DNA from: Cladosporium sp. IMV 00045
Lineage: Eukaryota; Ascomycota; Dothideomycetes; Cladosporiales; Cladosporiaceae
Length of the DNA: 64,000 bases
Direction of reading: 5' to 3'
NCBI GenBank assembly: GCA_001931905.2
Contig: MSJI02000828.1
Location: forward strand, 17,871 to 81,870
How positions within the stretch are numbered: position 1 is the first letter of the stretch; every line of letters begins with the position of its first letter. The translations under genes were made by a program, and so were the position numbers. A model generated the notes under the pieces. It was given only the letters and a program-made list of their open reading frames with translations, made no database searches and was not told the DNA's origin. Positions 1-12,156 of the stretch are shown piece after piece.

Positions 1-2100
1 AAATGCATAGGAAATGGCCACAGCAACGCCCTTTGGTCATTCTGAGAATGGGACCGCCTATCATTCTGCTCGGAATACATCGACTTGGAGCTGCAATCCA
101 GATCACTCAGCGTATCGCATGTCGCTGACCTGACGATGTTATCAAATAAGCTTCTATTTCATTTGGATACTCAACTCTAATAGTGCCATAGGCCTGCTGA
201 CTGTCCCAACAGCCCACGCGTGGGCCATTGTAGATTGCCAGCGAATTGCAGTCGCCAGCGATATCCCAACAGGATGAAAGCAATGAAAAAAAAAATTATC
301 CTGTAGTACAAGCGCATTGCGCTGACCGTAATTGCACCTTGGTAAAAACAATCGAGCTTGTTGCTGAACAGGTGAAGGAATACGTTTGATATGGCTGAAG
401 TCGCCCTTCCCCAGCCCATATGCAAGGCGGCTGGGGCGGCTCGAAGCCACCCGCAAGTTTTAGCGGGCCTCTAGCGTGAAAGTCATTAAGCCTAACACCT
501 GAGCCTACTTGGAGCCTTTTTACTAATATCAAGCTGTTTACATCCTGACTGCTGGAAAGCTCATCGAGACGCGGGTTGAGGCCGAGGTCGTAGCAATAAG
601 CCTTGGACGCTTACTCGATTCGAATGTATCAACCACGCCTTGGGTCACGACTAACCCTCAACGAACAACGCCCAACACTGCATGTTCGACTGCGCCCACT
701 TGATCGAACAATCATCGGCAGACAGTCGAGAGAGTCAAGCGACTCGGATGCCTCGCTCTTCGTTGCCTCCGAGCGCCCAAGGACAGCAGACAGACGAGTT
801 GTATGCGGGCTGCCATCAGCCGTCCCGCCCCTCCTCACAACGGACCACATCTCCGCCATCCCTCCTTGCTCGTAACCTGGTTCTCGGTAGCGACGGGGCC
901 CGACATGATATGCATGCACCCTTGTCTTCTTTCAACTTCACCTCGCAACGATAAAATTTGAAAAATAACAGATTGAAGAATTCGCCCAATTTTCGATCAC
1001 TCGCTCGCCCTGTTTGAGCAACTTCCAATCTCGCAGCATCAAACCGCCCATGTCGACAACAACTCACAGTGCAGCACCTGCCGTGCTCGCCAGAACCTAC
1101 TAATCCCATGCATCCGAGAGGCTCGAGTGGCCTTCCGCCAGCGATCAAACGCAGCGAACCACCAGACAGTGTGACCGAGCCTACCCGCTTCCGTGCAACA
1201 GAACCACGCACTACCGCATAGCAAATCCAGTCAACGACGCGGCATTACCAAATCTCTCAGTCCCTCACTTTATCGATAGGCCAAAGAAGCAGAATCAAAA
1301 ATGGTACCTGGGCACCTAGCTTGACGGCCTCGCAAGGGAGCGCTTGTGTACCCAGTCTGCCGTCGGTGTCGACTTGACAGTCCCAACACGCGGCCAGGGC
1401 AAGAGCGGAACGATTTCCTTTGCGTGGCAAAACGGCTCGCGACTCGCGACTCTCAACGGAGGGTGGCGACTCAACCAACACACCCTGTGGTTCGAGAAAA
1501 AAGAAGAGCCCAAGAGTCGCGGGAGCTGCGACAGGCTTATATGAACGAGCGACGGATTTCTGCGTGTCTTTGTCTTGAAGAGAGCGCAAAATGCATAAAT
1601 TGACAGTTTTTCATATTTTGTTCGTTTGCTTTAATCGTTGGACGTCGTATACGTTCTTTCTCAAATAATTTCGACATCAATGCGTGATCGAATATGTGAT
1701 ATGAGACATAAATGAAAGAAAAGAGAAAAAGACGATAGAAAAAACCGAACAAAAATTCCCGTCGCAACCCCCAAGCACATTTTTGTCGTCGTCCCATTCC
1801 GCTCCCACATTCCCGGTCTCGTGTGTAGTGCCCCGTGGTATATGCATTTTCATCACATCACACCAAAAAAGCCCTTCCCGAAAGAAATTTCTTTCCCCGC
1901 CCAAAGACCCATGGGTATCATATTATGTTGCTTGTGCTGCCGTTCCCATATCCCCCTTGCCTGTTATAACGCCGCGTTTGCCAGTCTGGTATGGTGTTGA
2001 AAAAGAAGTGTCTTGCCGTGAAGAATGATTATGCTTTCGTGTACCTTTTTCTCGTCGTTCTTGTCGTTTTCGAGTGAAGTCGGTCGAGATGGTCGACGGC
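1..2100. other. Gene-poor 3' flank of the first Myb gene
   Basis: No reading frame here looks like a real protein: all are short, overlap on both strands and show no family motif. The stretch lies downstream of the minus-strand Myb gene that ends at 2101, so its right end should hold that gene's 3' UTR and polyadenylation signals. The part around 1600-1900 is more AT-rich than the rest. I see no tRNA, repeat or transposon remnant. Confidence 0.5.
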
Positions 2101-3565
2101 TCAAGCAACTTCAGACAATCTGTGATCGGACATTTGATGGTGCGGTGGAGGCAGGGCGCTTTCATAGGGATGCTGGTGCTCCGACACGGAAAGACGATGG
2201 TGCTCCGAGATCACCGGCGGGCCGGGCGGGAGGGCGCTCTCGTACGGCTGCTGCTGGTGGTGGTGCTCTTGAGGCTGCGGCGGCAGGGCGCTCTCGTACG
2301 ATTGCGAGTGGACGGACAGCGAGTTTTCGTACTTGTCCGCGAAGCTCTGGGAGCCGTCGTCGTCAATGGCGCTGACGGGCAGGGAGTCGAGGGCGTCGTC
2401 GCCGACGATGGGGGAGCGGCGCTCCGGCGGGATGCCGTTGAGTTCGTCGTTCTTCTCTTTGCACGCTGAGGCGGAGAAGCCGTTGCCCACTTTGCTGGAG
2501 ACGATTCGCCAGCGGTCGTGTTCGTATTCTTCGAGTGCTTGGCGGAGGCGGTCGGTCTGTGTGGGTGACTGGTCAGTAGGTTCTTCTCGACCGATGGGAG
2601 TGTGATGGGGATCGGTTGTAACTCACCATGTCTTCCGTCCAGTGCATTTCCTTTGCCTTCAGCTTGGTGCAGTATCGCACCTGCAATGTGCCTGAGCTCC
2701 TGCCCGGGAAGAAGTCTGCGATCTGCTTCCAAGTCAAGTTCTTCGTCTCTTTCAGTTCGCGCAGCAACGCATCGTCTTCTGAGGTGAACTTGAGCTTGGG
2801 ACCCTTGGGCTTGGCCGCAGGCTCAGGCATTCCGGGCTGGCCAACGACGGAGGGAGGGCCATGTTCGTCGGCGGCATACAGATCATCACCGTAGCCAGTC
2901 CTGTGGAATTTGGATGGCGGAGGCTGATTCGGTAGGCGGTGGTGGTGATGTGCCATGCTGTGGCCCGATGGAGAGTGGGTCGGCGACAGATCTGGACTAT
3001 AACCGTAGGCGTGCGCGGACATGTGGTTGTGCGAGCCTTGCGGTGTCATCTCGACGGGAACGTGAACGCTTGAGCTCACGCTGGGGTTGTGCATGTGGTG
3101 CATCTCCTGGTAGTCGTGTGCAAACTCAGCATGTGATCGTTTGCGAGCCGATGGTTGTTGTGATTGCTGGGACTGCTGCTGCTGTTGATATGCAACCGCA
3201 GGTTGCATGTTCTCGTGAGGGCTGCCGTAAACGGGTGCCACGTACGAAACCCGTCGCGATACGGGCATCATGTGTGCCTGTTCGACGCCGTAAGCCGCCT
3301 CGGGCGCCGACATCTGCGATGGAAGTACAGCAGCCATGCCATGCTGCTGATACGCCTGGGTCGTCTGCTCAGGCGAGTGGATGTAATGGTTGGATTGCTG
3401 TTGGTGTTGTTGCTGTTGTTGTTGGAAGCTCTGCGCTGCTATGAGCTGGCCATACTCAGCAGCAGTTACAGGAACTTGATCCGCTGATTGTTGTGAGAGA
3501 CCCTGACTGCCATAGTCGAAGGCATAGTCCTGATATGGGCGAGCCAGAGTGGCGACTGAAGCCAT
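2101..3565 (-). CDS. Myb/SANT-like DNA-binding protein, paralogue 1
   Basis: Two coding exons on the minus strand: 3565-2627 and 2556-2101, joined across a 70-bp intron (GTGAGT...CACAG, phase 0); 464 residues. The N-terminal half is Gln/His-rich and low in complexity. From about residue 262 comes a SANT/Myb-like helix-turn-helix unit (LTWKQIADFFPGRSSGTLQ, then VRYCTKLK). A second, shorter unit follows the intron (DRWRIVSSKVGNGF, then SASACKEK). Two tandem degenerate Myb repeats suggest a sequence-specific nuclear factor, but the target is unknown. The C-terminal tail repeats YESALPP three times. The start is the first ATG of the frame. It is paralogous to the gene at 10444-12156: same two-unit layout and an intron at the same place between the units. 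DNA binding is inferred from the fold only. Confidence 0.8.
2149..2304 (-). repeat. Three YESALPP motifs in the Myb protein tail
   Basis: Within the last exon of the first Myb gene the heptapeptide YESALPP occurs three times, preceded by S or P, with His/Gln/Pro-rich spacers. At DNA level the copies share a core reading ggcgctctcgtacg (one copy diverged to ggcgctttcatagg). This is an internal coding repeat, likely a short linear interaction motif or a recent expansion. Confidence 0.75.
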
Positions 3566-6500
3566 TAGGTTACCACGACGCTTGGCTTTGGCAGCTCAAC
3601 GCCTACAGGCGTGTAATCGAAGTGTGTGTAGGAGGCGGAGTCGAGACGACTATATGTGTAGTATCGTCAACGTTGTTCAACGGTGGATGCTGTATATCCT
3701 TGAACGGTAGGAGTATTAAGGCGGACCTGAATGCAATAGTTGGTAGGTATGAAACACAAGGGACATAAGATATAGTGTTAACAGGCAGGAGTAAGAAGGA
3801 AAGACATGAGAGTCAAGGGCCTTGTACTTCAACATCAGAATCATAGTTTAGGAGGTGAGCCACACAAGCAACGGATTGCCTAGCTCCCTGTTATGCTGCA
3901 AGTGATTTTAGTTCCCGGTGCCCAAGCTGTCACCGGGGAGGGCGCAATGGGACAAGATCGAAGGCTCGAGCACTGCATCTGATCGCCACCGTTGGCGGAT
4001 GCACTCGAGAGGGTCGTAGCCCACCCCATTTGCAGATGCCGACTTTGCCTTGGGATTGGCCCAAGTCGGAAGGAAGCGAGGTGCTTTCCAACACAGGGCC
4101 TGATACAAGCGCGGACGCATGGATCATCTCGAGACACCGCAGCTGGTCCTTTTGTTGCCAGTACGATCGCCGCTTACGCATCTAGGAACTATCTAGTCGA
4201 ACCCTTGCCCCACGCGGGCGGTTCTCCCAGGTTCAACAGGAGCTGAGATGCATCGACTCCTGTCGGACTGAATTTCGCTACTGCTAAGCGCATGAGACGC
4301 GGTGAGAAAAGCGCGAGGGCGTCGTGGAGTTTGGCTCGGTGCCATGGGTGCCGTAGGAGTAGATACTCTCGGACCGTTTGGCTTGGCTCGTACCCGATTG
4401 CATTAGCGCATGGGAGGCGCAAGAGGGTCGCGACGAGACGTGGAGTCTATTCAACCTGTCTCCCGGGGAGGCTGAGGTATCTCGGATGAGGGCCAAAGTT
4501 GACGGGCCAGCCAGCCTATTGCGACGCGGCGGCAGGTCGGAAATGGGCAGGAAATGGGCAGGAATACAGTCCGGCAAGGCTGTCGACAGCATGAGACAAG
4601 CCCCTGCCATCATTCTCCAAATCTGGTGGTTGCACATGCACACGTGCATGACAAGCACAGGTGACACGACATCCGACTGCCAGGCCTGCTGCGGCTGGCC
4701 GAGACGACGAAAGGGCGGGCGTCATTTCGAGCGACATGCCTGGGATTCAAAGGCTACCTCCTACCGCAACAAGGGTGGTGGGAGGTCTAGTCACCGGAGC
4801 GGATCGCGTTGCGGAGACGAGAGCGAGCCGTCTCGCAGGGTTTGGCTCGAGGGATGCCGCGAGAGCGCACGACCGCCAGTCGCGAACCTTTACTCTGGTA
4901 CAGGCCGTTGCGGAAGGCTGTCGTCCATCGCGCCATCGGCCAGGATGCGGTGGGGCTATGGGGGGGGAGGGGGGGGCAGTCGAGGAGGAGAAGCCACCAG
5001 GGAGCGTTGTGAGAACGACCCTCGGACGGGCAGGAATCAAACCTCCTCCAACCATGGGCCCGGTGGAGCCTTGGCTCTGAGCCGATCGACGGGCCCGTGT
5101 GTGGAGCCGCAGCAAGATTCTGCTGGGCGGCGGCGAGGAGATGCGGCGTTAGCATTATTCTTAGGATGCATTACTGCTGCGAGTCGGCGTGTCCAACTAC
5201 GCCATTCGGCATGCTGCTGCATGGGCTACACTCGATCAATACGGCACCGCCCGTGAGTCTCGCGGAGAGAGATCCGCAATTTGGCGGTTTGCGTCTGTGT
5301 GAGTGGATATCAAGTGTGAGAGAGGTGACCTCAGTAGGTGGCAGTGACGTCCGAACATGCCCGCCTTACGGCTGAGCGAGGAGGAGGTTTGAGTGTGCAT
5401 GAGCGTGAGCGTGAATGTTGAAAATGGGACTATGGGATGTACGGTACAGTAGTCGGCCAGTAGCACCAAATCTCTGTGCCACTAGATGCGACGTGCGTAC
5501 TACACGACGGCGTGTCTTTCAGGTCCATGCTGCATTGTTCACTTGTCGCAGGTCTCGTGCGAGAGACATCGAATTTACACCGAATGCACGCCTGCCACCT
5601 GGACGCGCCTTTGTTGATCACCGCGCGTATCATGGCGGTATGTAGCGTGTTGCTCGAAGCAAGATACTGTAGCAGGTTCGGCGAGTGTGGCCAGTCGTCG
5701 AGGTGCCATTCTGCCAGCCCCATTTACCCGGACGGTGTCAAAATCATGTCATTATTTCACCCTACTCATTCGAACGACCAAAGACCACCTCGCCCTGGTC
5801 ATTCGCATGACTGGGTCTCGCCGGTCTCGTTCGCTAGGTTGAGTGGTTACATGGCATGATCAGCTACGCGGCCAGGCGGCTATACGGGGGAGAAGATATA
5901 ACTCAGACAAGACATCACTGAAGACGTCGCTGTCTTGAATTGAATGAAGTAGACAAAACATGACGACGAGGCGTGTCCAGAAATCTCCTAGCTCCTGGGC
6001 TTCCTTCGAAGTGAAGTTGTCGGGTTGCCTCGTGAGTTGTGCGTTGTCTTGGGCCGGAAGCCGGATGTTTCGATGCGTGTGTGTGCAACAGCGATAGAGT
6101 TCTCGCCGGGCGCGGCTGGCCAAAAGCATCGAATTGCGCATCATGCCCCGAAACGATCGGCGTTGGATGATGGATAGCTGGAAAGTGCCCGACTACCCAT
6201 GAGCCGACTCGCTTGTCACCATGTCTAGCCTGCTCAGTTGAGGAGGAGCAAGCGAGAACAAGTTGGCTTGTCGGCCATCTCTCCGGCTTCTCATGCAACG
6301 ACACGCGAGATGTTGCGTGACCATCCCAAGGCTGGGTGCCATCACGTGTTCGGAACGGCTCAACGACAACAACGTCACCACTCTATCGAAAATCCTGACT
6401 CGACGCACCATTCAGGACGATGGAGCCACCTGGCCAAGAGATCTCGCGGGGACGGTCAATCTTGCCTTCAACTGGTATCTGCCCTGCCACCAAGATAGCA

Positions 6501-8791
6501 GGCGTGGCAGTGTACTGCATGAGGAAAAGCCTTCGAGCGAGAGTCAAAGCCACCCCATTCTCTTGCAGGCCCCCCGAACCCTAAGCACTACTATAGACTC
6601 ACATCGCGCAGCGAACCCATCAAGTCGTCGAGGCCGGCTGGGCGGGCAAGAGTAGAGTAATCGAGAGGAGGGAGAGCGCAAAAACCTGGTTAAACCCGGA
6701 TACGCTATCGCCAAACCAATGCACGACACATTCAACGACGTTGGACTCCGGGCGGGCCGTCAAACCCTTTTCACGCGGCCTGGCAACTTTCCCATGGGCT
6801 CTCTGAGGTAGAACAAAGTTAGCGCGCTGGCTTGTCAACTTTCGTGTATTCAACTCTCCGCCCAGCAGCGGAATCAGAGCGATAACGTTGCCGGCCCGCC
6901 TGCCTCGACGCGCACTGTTCGTCCTGAAAACAACCACCGGAGTCCACCAGGGACAACAGTCCGGCCCCCAACGGCACGGCAGCCGCCAGGGCGTTTGTGG
7001 AAATAGTGGACTCGATTGCGTTCCCGAGCATTTCCAAACGTCTCCAAATTCTCCATTCGAAAGTAGTGAATTAGTCAGTCTCTGCCGTGTGCTGCCTATA
7101 CACGAGGGCTGGAGAAAGAAATTCTCAGCAACTTGACAACACACCAAAGACACCAAGGCTAACCAGACCCGCGGGCTCAAGCAATGCCAAGGGTGAAAAA
7201 TTAGTCGATTATGTCTTCGCAAGAGCGAGAAGCGCGTCACCGACTCTGCGGGCGCTCTGCCCCAATAAACTGGGAGAGTACTAGCAAGGGGATCACGAAA
7301 CCAAATCCCGAAAACGTATATATGCAGCACATCACCAAAGCCCAGAATCGATCATCCCCAATAGTGCAAATCTAAGAATCCATCGAAAGCTCGAAGCGAG
7401 ACTGGAACGAAGCTCACAAGAGGCAAATGGACCCGCCGTGTGCATTCACATGTAACACTCGCGGTATCGGACGAAACTCACAAAACAAGCATCAACAATG
7501 TTTGATCCCCACCTTTGCTTTCGAAGTCGCGTCGCATCGCGGGAAGTTGTTTTGATGGACCCTCAAAAACACTATTGTTGCCTCAACTCTCCTTTCTAGG
7601 GGACACCTATAGAGGCGGGGCACCTATAGCGATGACACTAGATTTCGGCATATGTGACTTTTGCCTCTCGACCCCTAGGCTTGGAGGACTGCCGCTACTA
7701 CTCTCGCCAAATCCAACCCCGTCTGAAAGATAGGGTCGACAATTTCAGGGTCGACGGCATCGACTAAGGAAGTCGGAAAGCAAGTCAGATCTCGCCAAAG
7801 TCCAGGGGTGCGTCGGTGAATTGATTGCTGTCATGTGTCGGAAATCCAGGACCCTTTCTTGTCCCTTTTTCTTGTTTCTTCGACTTCATCTCAAGGAGCT
7901 CGCTTGACAACGCAGATAATGAACTCAAAGTGCGAGATGGAGAGATAGCACCTCTTCACCTCCTCCCAATGCGGTTCCTCGCGTCGCTCTCACGTAGCAT
8001 TCGCTTGTGGCGTGGCATCAACGTACTCGGACCTGGCTCCCTTGAACAGACGTTCATTCCACTGTAACCTGTGCTCATGCGCTCCCACGGCCATACACAC
8101 ACCCGTATTACGTTACGGCTTCCCTTATCCATCCAAGTAACCCCTCCTCTAATCTCCCTTCCCAAGCCCCTTCCAAGAACCTCTCAAGATCCCTACAGCT
8201 CCCATCCAAAACAACCAACAACCAAGAGAAAAACGGAAGTCCGAATAGGTGCTCATCAATACATGGAGATGACCCCGGCCCAGACAAAGCAAGAAAAGCC
8301 CTCACCCACCCGCCCTCCTCCTGCAAAAGTCGAGTCAGGCACCTCGCATTTCCCCTCCAAGAATCTTCGACGCCACGCCACGCCACCACCACCACCTAAC
8401 AACCACCACCAGTAAACCGCACCTCACAGCCGGCCCAGCTATAACGCCGGTCACGTTATGCAACCCCGCAGCGCGACGCCCGTCCTCCGTCGACGGCACG
8501 GCATTCTTAACAAAAACGGATGGGACTCTCGCAATTTTCGCCCTCCCGTGCTGCGGCGGAGCAGGTCGAGATTCCGCCTTTCCCATGTCTTGCGTACGTA
8601 CCATTTTCTCAGTATTTCTTGTCGTTTCTCGCTTCGTTCCACCCCCGCGATCCGCCATGCGACTACTATGCAGTATATACCGCGCCTCCTATCGTCGGGG
8701 GCTCGAAGGTGAGTGCAACCGGTGCATACGCTGTTCCCGAGTGTTCGGAATAATCGTTCAGTTAGGGGACGGAGGAGGTCTGCTGATCCGT

Positions 8792-8817
8792 CTTGCCTTG
8801 CCTTGCCTTGCCTTGCC
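8792..8817. repeat. CTTGC pentamer microsatellite
   Basis: Five consecutive CTTGC units in non-coding DNA. The flanks are also rich in CTTGC/CTCGC words (8930-8965, 9085-9110), so this may be the purest part of a wider simple-sequence region. Confidence 0.9.
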
Positions 8818-8859
8818 TGATCTCCATCGCTGCTGTGCCTCTTGCTCGCCTACCGCTGC

Positions 8860-9115
8860 TACTTCTGCTGCTGTTCATGTGGTTGTCCTCAGCCCTAATA
8901 CTGCAATTTCACTGCCCTCCCCCTTGGCCTGCTCGCTCGCTTGTTTTACTTGCTTGCTTGCGTGTGGTTGTTATCATGACATGCGGTTATGTGCACTGCA
9001 TGATCTCGATGATCGTAAGACAATCGCCTGCTGCTGCTGCTGTCGTTAATGTCATCAGCCCTAATACTTTGTAACTTGTAACTTGCTCATTCGCTCGCTT
9101 GTTCGCTTGCAAATC
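8860..9115. repeat. Diverged tandem duplication, about 166-bp offset
   Basis: The segment with a CTG-rich run followed by tcagccctaatact (first copy, cagccctaata at 8890) recurs at 9056 after another CTG run. Both are followed by CTCGCTTG/TTCGCTTGC-type words. The offset between matching points is 166 bp. The copies differ by many substitutions and small gaps, so the duplication is old. Not coding. Confidence 0.6.
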
Positions 9116-9413
9116 ATTGTTTGAGGTTGCCACATTCATACACGCGTGCTCGTACATGAATACAAACCGCGCCTGGCGAGGTGTGAATGGTAGGAATGAG
9201 AAGGCAGGCGAAGAGCAAAACCGAGAGCTCAAATTTGAATGTAAAAGGCATCGAAGAAGGAAGACGACGAAAAAAAAAAAGAAAAAAAAAAAAGATCGGT
9301 AAGAAAACGCAAACCATCCCATAGCTCGTGATGGTGCCGAACGACCTCTACTCTCTCCAACAAGAGCTCGCTTTCACGCACTACGCACTTATAGTTCACA
9401 GATGCATCACATC

Positions 9414-9759
9414 CTCGTCCACGCGTGTCTATGGGCATACACACATGTACATCATCCGACATACAATCGTGCACACAACACATAGCAGAGTAAAGTTCAG
9501 CCTCGCCGTTCGCTTGCGTGTGTGTATGTGTGTGTGTGGCCGATAAAATTTCCATTCACGGTTGTTGACAAGCGGTGCAGGTCTCGTCCATGCATCTCCA
9601 CGGGCATACCTACATACACACAGTACATGTGCCCGACCCGACACCATGCTCGCGCCCACAACACACAGCAAAGTGAGGTAAAGTTCAAGCTCGCCGTTCG
9701 GTTGCGCGCGCGTGTGGTCAGTGAAACTCCCCATTCAGGAGTTTGATGACCGAGCGGTG
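9414..9759. repeat. Diverged tandem duplication, about 169-bp offset
   Basis: Copy 1 spans about 9414-9577 and copy 2 about 9583-9759. Shared landmarks in the same order are: ctcgtcca then gggcatac; cacaacaca-agc then taaagttca; ctcgccgttcg-ttgcg; ccattca; and a final agcggtg. The offset is 169 bp at the first landmark. The copies are clearly homologous but have many differences, including GT-dinucleotide length changes. No coding sense is seen. Confidence 0.75.
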
Positions 9760-10443
9760 ACGGAGCGGAACAACACATGCATCGTCGACATCATCTTCTT
9801 GCTCTCGCTCTCCCTTGCCTGGCTAGGGAGACCGAACAAAAGCGCAGAAGCGAAGACGAATCTCGCCACGATGGCGAACCGTACGCATGCGTACCAGTAC
9901 CTCCTACCGCCGGTGGGCATTTGGTATGCCTCACCCGGCGACTCACTCGCTCATTCACTCATTCATTCATTCATCTATCGACGCATCCTCAAGATCGTCC
10001 AAAAGATCGACCGAAAAGGCGAAAACGTAGAGCAGAACAACAACCATCGAGATTGTTCAATTCCCATTCCATTGAAAATTTTCTTTCTCATGATCCAAAA
10101 AGAGTCCTTACGTCTCACTGTTAGAGCTCGCCCGGAACGATACAAACACACACACGCCACCGCACCGCACCGCTGCACCGTGCCGAGGTCCCCAAACGAG
10201 CAGACCAAAGCGAAAAGCAAAGAAAAAAGAATAAGCCGAAAAGGGTGACCACACTGAACAAATGTCCTCCGAAATTCCGATCCTCGTCATCGAAACGAAA
10301 CGAATGCCCAAAGCCCATCAGACGTCAAGAAGAGAGATGGAGAGATAAGTGAGAGCGCAGCCCGCAGAAACCCGAATAAAGTCGGTTCGAAACCGAGGGG
10401 CGGAGAAATACAAGATCGTCCATGAGTGAGAGGCGAGGGTGGG

Positions 10444-12156
10444 CTAGACTTTCCAGCCTTGCTCTTTGGCGAATTGCTCGCAAGCCTACAGGCGAATAGG
10501 CGAATTGATTAGCGAAATCGTTCGATCGTCAGGAATGAGTTTTTAGGCAAGGGGGAAAAAATGCATGGACGGCTCGCTTGATTTTGCCATCGCGTTCCGG
10601 CAAAATTGTGGTATGTATAGTCAATCTTAGCACTTGGGGCAAGGTTAGGTGGTAGGAGGAGGGAGGGTCGAGGATGATGATTTCCGCGAAATAGCCACAA
10701 AAGCGGTCAAGAAGGCCGACGCCGAACATCTCCATGTGCTGAGCTGGCAGGACGGGTATCGGAGACGGAACGGTGAAAAAGGAAGGGGGAAAACGAAAGG
10801 TGTCCTGGTGTCGAGAGGTCCAAAAGACATGTAGGCGTGTAGCCGAATTGACAGGTCTCGGCATGCCGAGGATCCCGGAATTTTCCAGATCTCTGGCACA
10901 AGCTGGATCTCAGACCATGCATAATGGGCCGAGGAGACGCCAGGGATAGGAATCCTGCCCGTGACGTACTCCGGCTGCGTGACGTGGCAAGCGTGAAATT
11001 CGAGCGGGAAACGACACACCCGCAGGGAGCAATAGGAGACACCATCAACGATAACGAAAGAAAAACCCACATACCTTTGCTGGTTTGCCGACTTTCTGCC
11101 CAATGACTTTCCATTTGTTGTTTTCGTAGTCTTTGATGGCCTGCAGCAATGCCGCGCTCTGCTCGTCGCCGTCAGCAGTCTCACTCTTGTTTTATTTCAC
11201 GGGTATGTGAGGCGGACGAAATTGCTGACCTCATCTTCCGCGAACTCGGCGTAGTGCATGTCCTGTTTGAAGGAGGAAAAACGATCGTGTCAGCATAAGT
11301 TCCAGAATGGTTCAATCTACTCAGATACACGGAAGAGGAAATATTGCAAAAGCACCGCACAAGGTCCGGAAGTGGACAAACGCAAAGAGGTGGGATACGC
11401 ACTTTATACCAATGCTTCTTGACGCTTCCTTCGGTTCGTAAGGGAAAGGTTTTTGCGATTTCGCTCCAGCTACTGCCGGCGTCACGGAGAGTTTTGAGTC
11501 GCTGCTCTTCAGCTGGTGTCCAAGGGGTATTGGTGCGACCCTTTTTGGGAGCTGGGCTTGGGAGGGTTTGCGCAGATGGAATGCCTAAGTCGAGGTCGGT
11601 CGAGCCGGCTGAGAATGGCACATGGGGGTTTCCGAAAGCACTGGCATTGCTGCCAGATGATCCTGGAAGAGAGGGCTCGTTGAGCTCTGAGGCGCGGCGT
11701 TTGCGTATGTTCGTGGGAGAAGGAAGTTGAGCGGGTTGTTGAAGTTGGTGTGGATGGTAGTCAGTCTTCAAAGGTTGCGGTATCCCAGGATGGCGGTACT
11801 GTGGCTGCGGAGGGAAGGCGAAGGCGGTTGGGTCATGTGGATAGCCATAGGTCTGGTAAGGATGTTGGCCTAGGGCCGTCGAGGGTAGTTGATCGGTTCC
11901 AAGGGTGAGCTGTGACGGTGAGGCAGAGTATGCGCTGGCCGAGACTGTGGGCTTCAGGTTGCGCTTTTGGTTCGGGGAAGGATTGCTGGAGATTGTAAGT
12001 AGGCGTGGTCAGTAGCGGCCAAGGCTCTTGTGGTGCGACGGGGGCTGATTTGCGGTACACAGGTTGAGGTAACTCTGGATGGAAGCAGAAAAGTACAGGA
12101 GCCGTTTTGGCAGTCAAGGAAAGGGCAAGGTAGCGCCAATGGGAGACGTACGACAT
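10444..12156 (-). CDS. Myb/SANT-like DNA-binding protein, paralogue 2
   Basis: Proposed five coding exons, minus strand: 12156-12152 (only ATGTC), 11985-11403, 11262-11230, 11158-11075 and 10485-10444; 248 residues. Junctions after exons 2-4 are all phase 0 and restore conserved text. The N-terminal half is Pro/Gln/Tyr-rich. The core has a SANT unit (WTPAEEQRLKTLRDAGSSW, then SEIAKTFPLRTEGSVKKHWY). After short exons a second unit follows (NKWKVIGQKVGKPAKACEQF). The intron between the units sits where paralogue 1 has its intron. The first exon and its 166-bp intron are the weakest part: they are supported by a GTACGT donor, a CTGAC branch site and matching phase, but an alternative start is possible. 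The last intron is long (589 bp). Probable nuclear regulator; target unknown. Confidence 0.72.

Larger units (their letters stand above)
3566..10443. other. 6.9-kb stretch without a supported gene
   Basis: This gap separates the two Myb paralogues. All open frames in it are short or of random composition; the longest (292 codons, plus strand near 4378) has no family motif and overlaps frames on the other strand. It contains a run of G tracts near 4950-4980, CTTGC pentamer repeats at 8792-8817, decayed tandem duplications between 8860 and 9760, two A-rich runs at 9270-9295 and CATT repeats near 9950-9975. The right part is 3' flank of the second Myb gene; the left part is 5' flank of the first. 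A long regulatory region or a non-coding transcript is possible but not shown by sequence alone. Confidence 0.5.

Noticed and set aside
4378..5256. 292-codon plus-strand frame between the Myb genes
   Set aside because: Composition is random-like (many Trp, Cys and Arg), no motif, overlapping frames on the other strand and no splice-consistent extension.
10240..10260. GGGTGACCAC word resembling the 5S rRNA C-box
   Set aside because: The other 5S landmarks are absent on either side.
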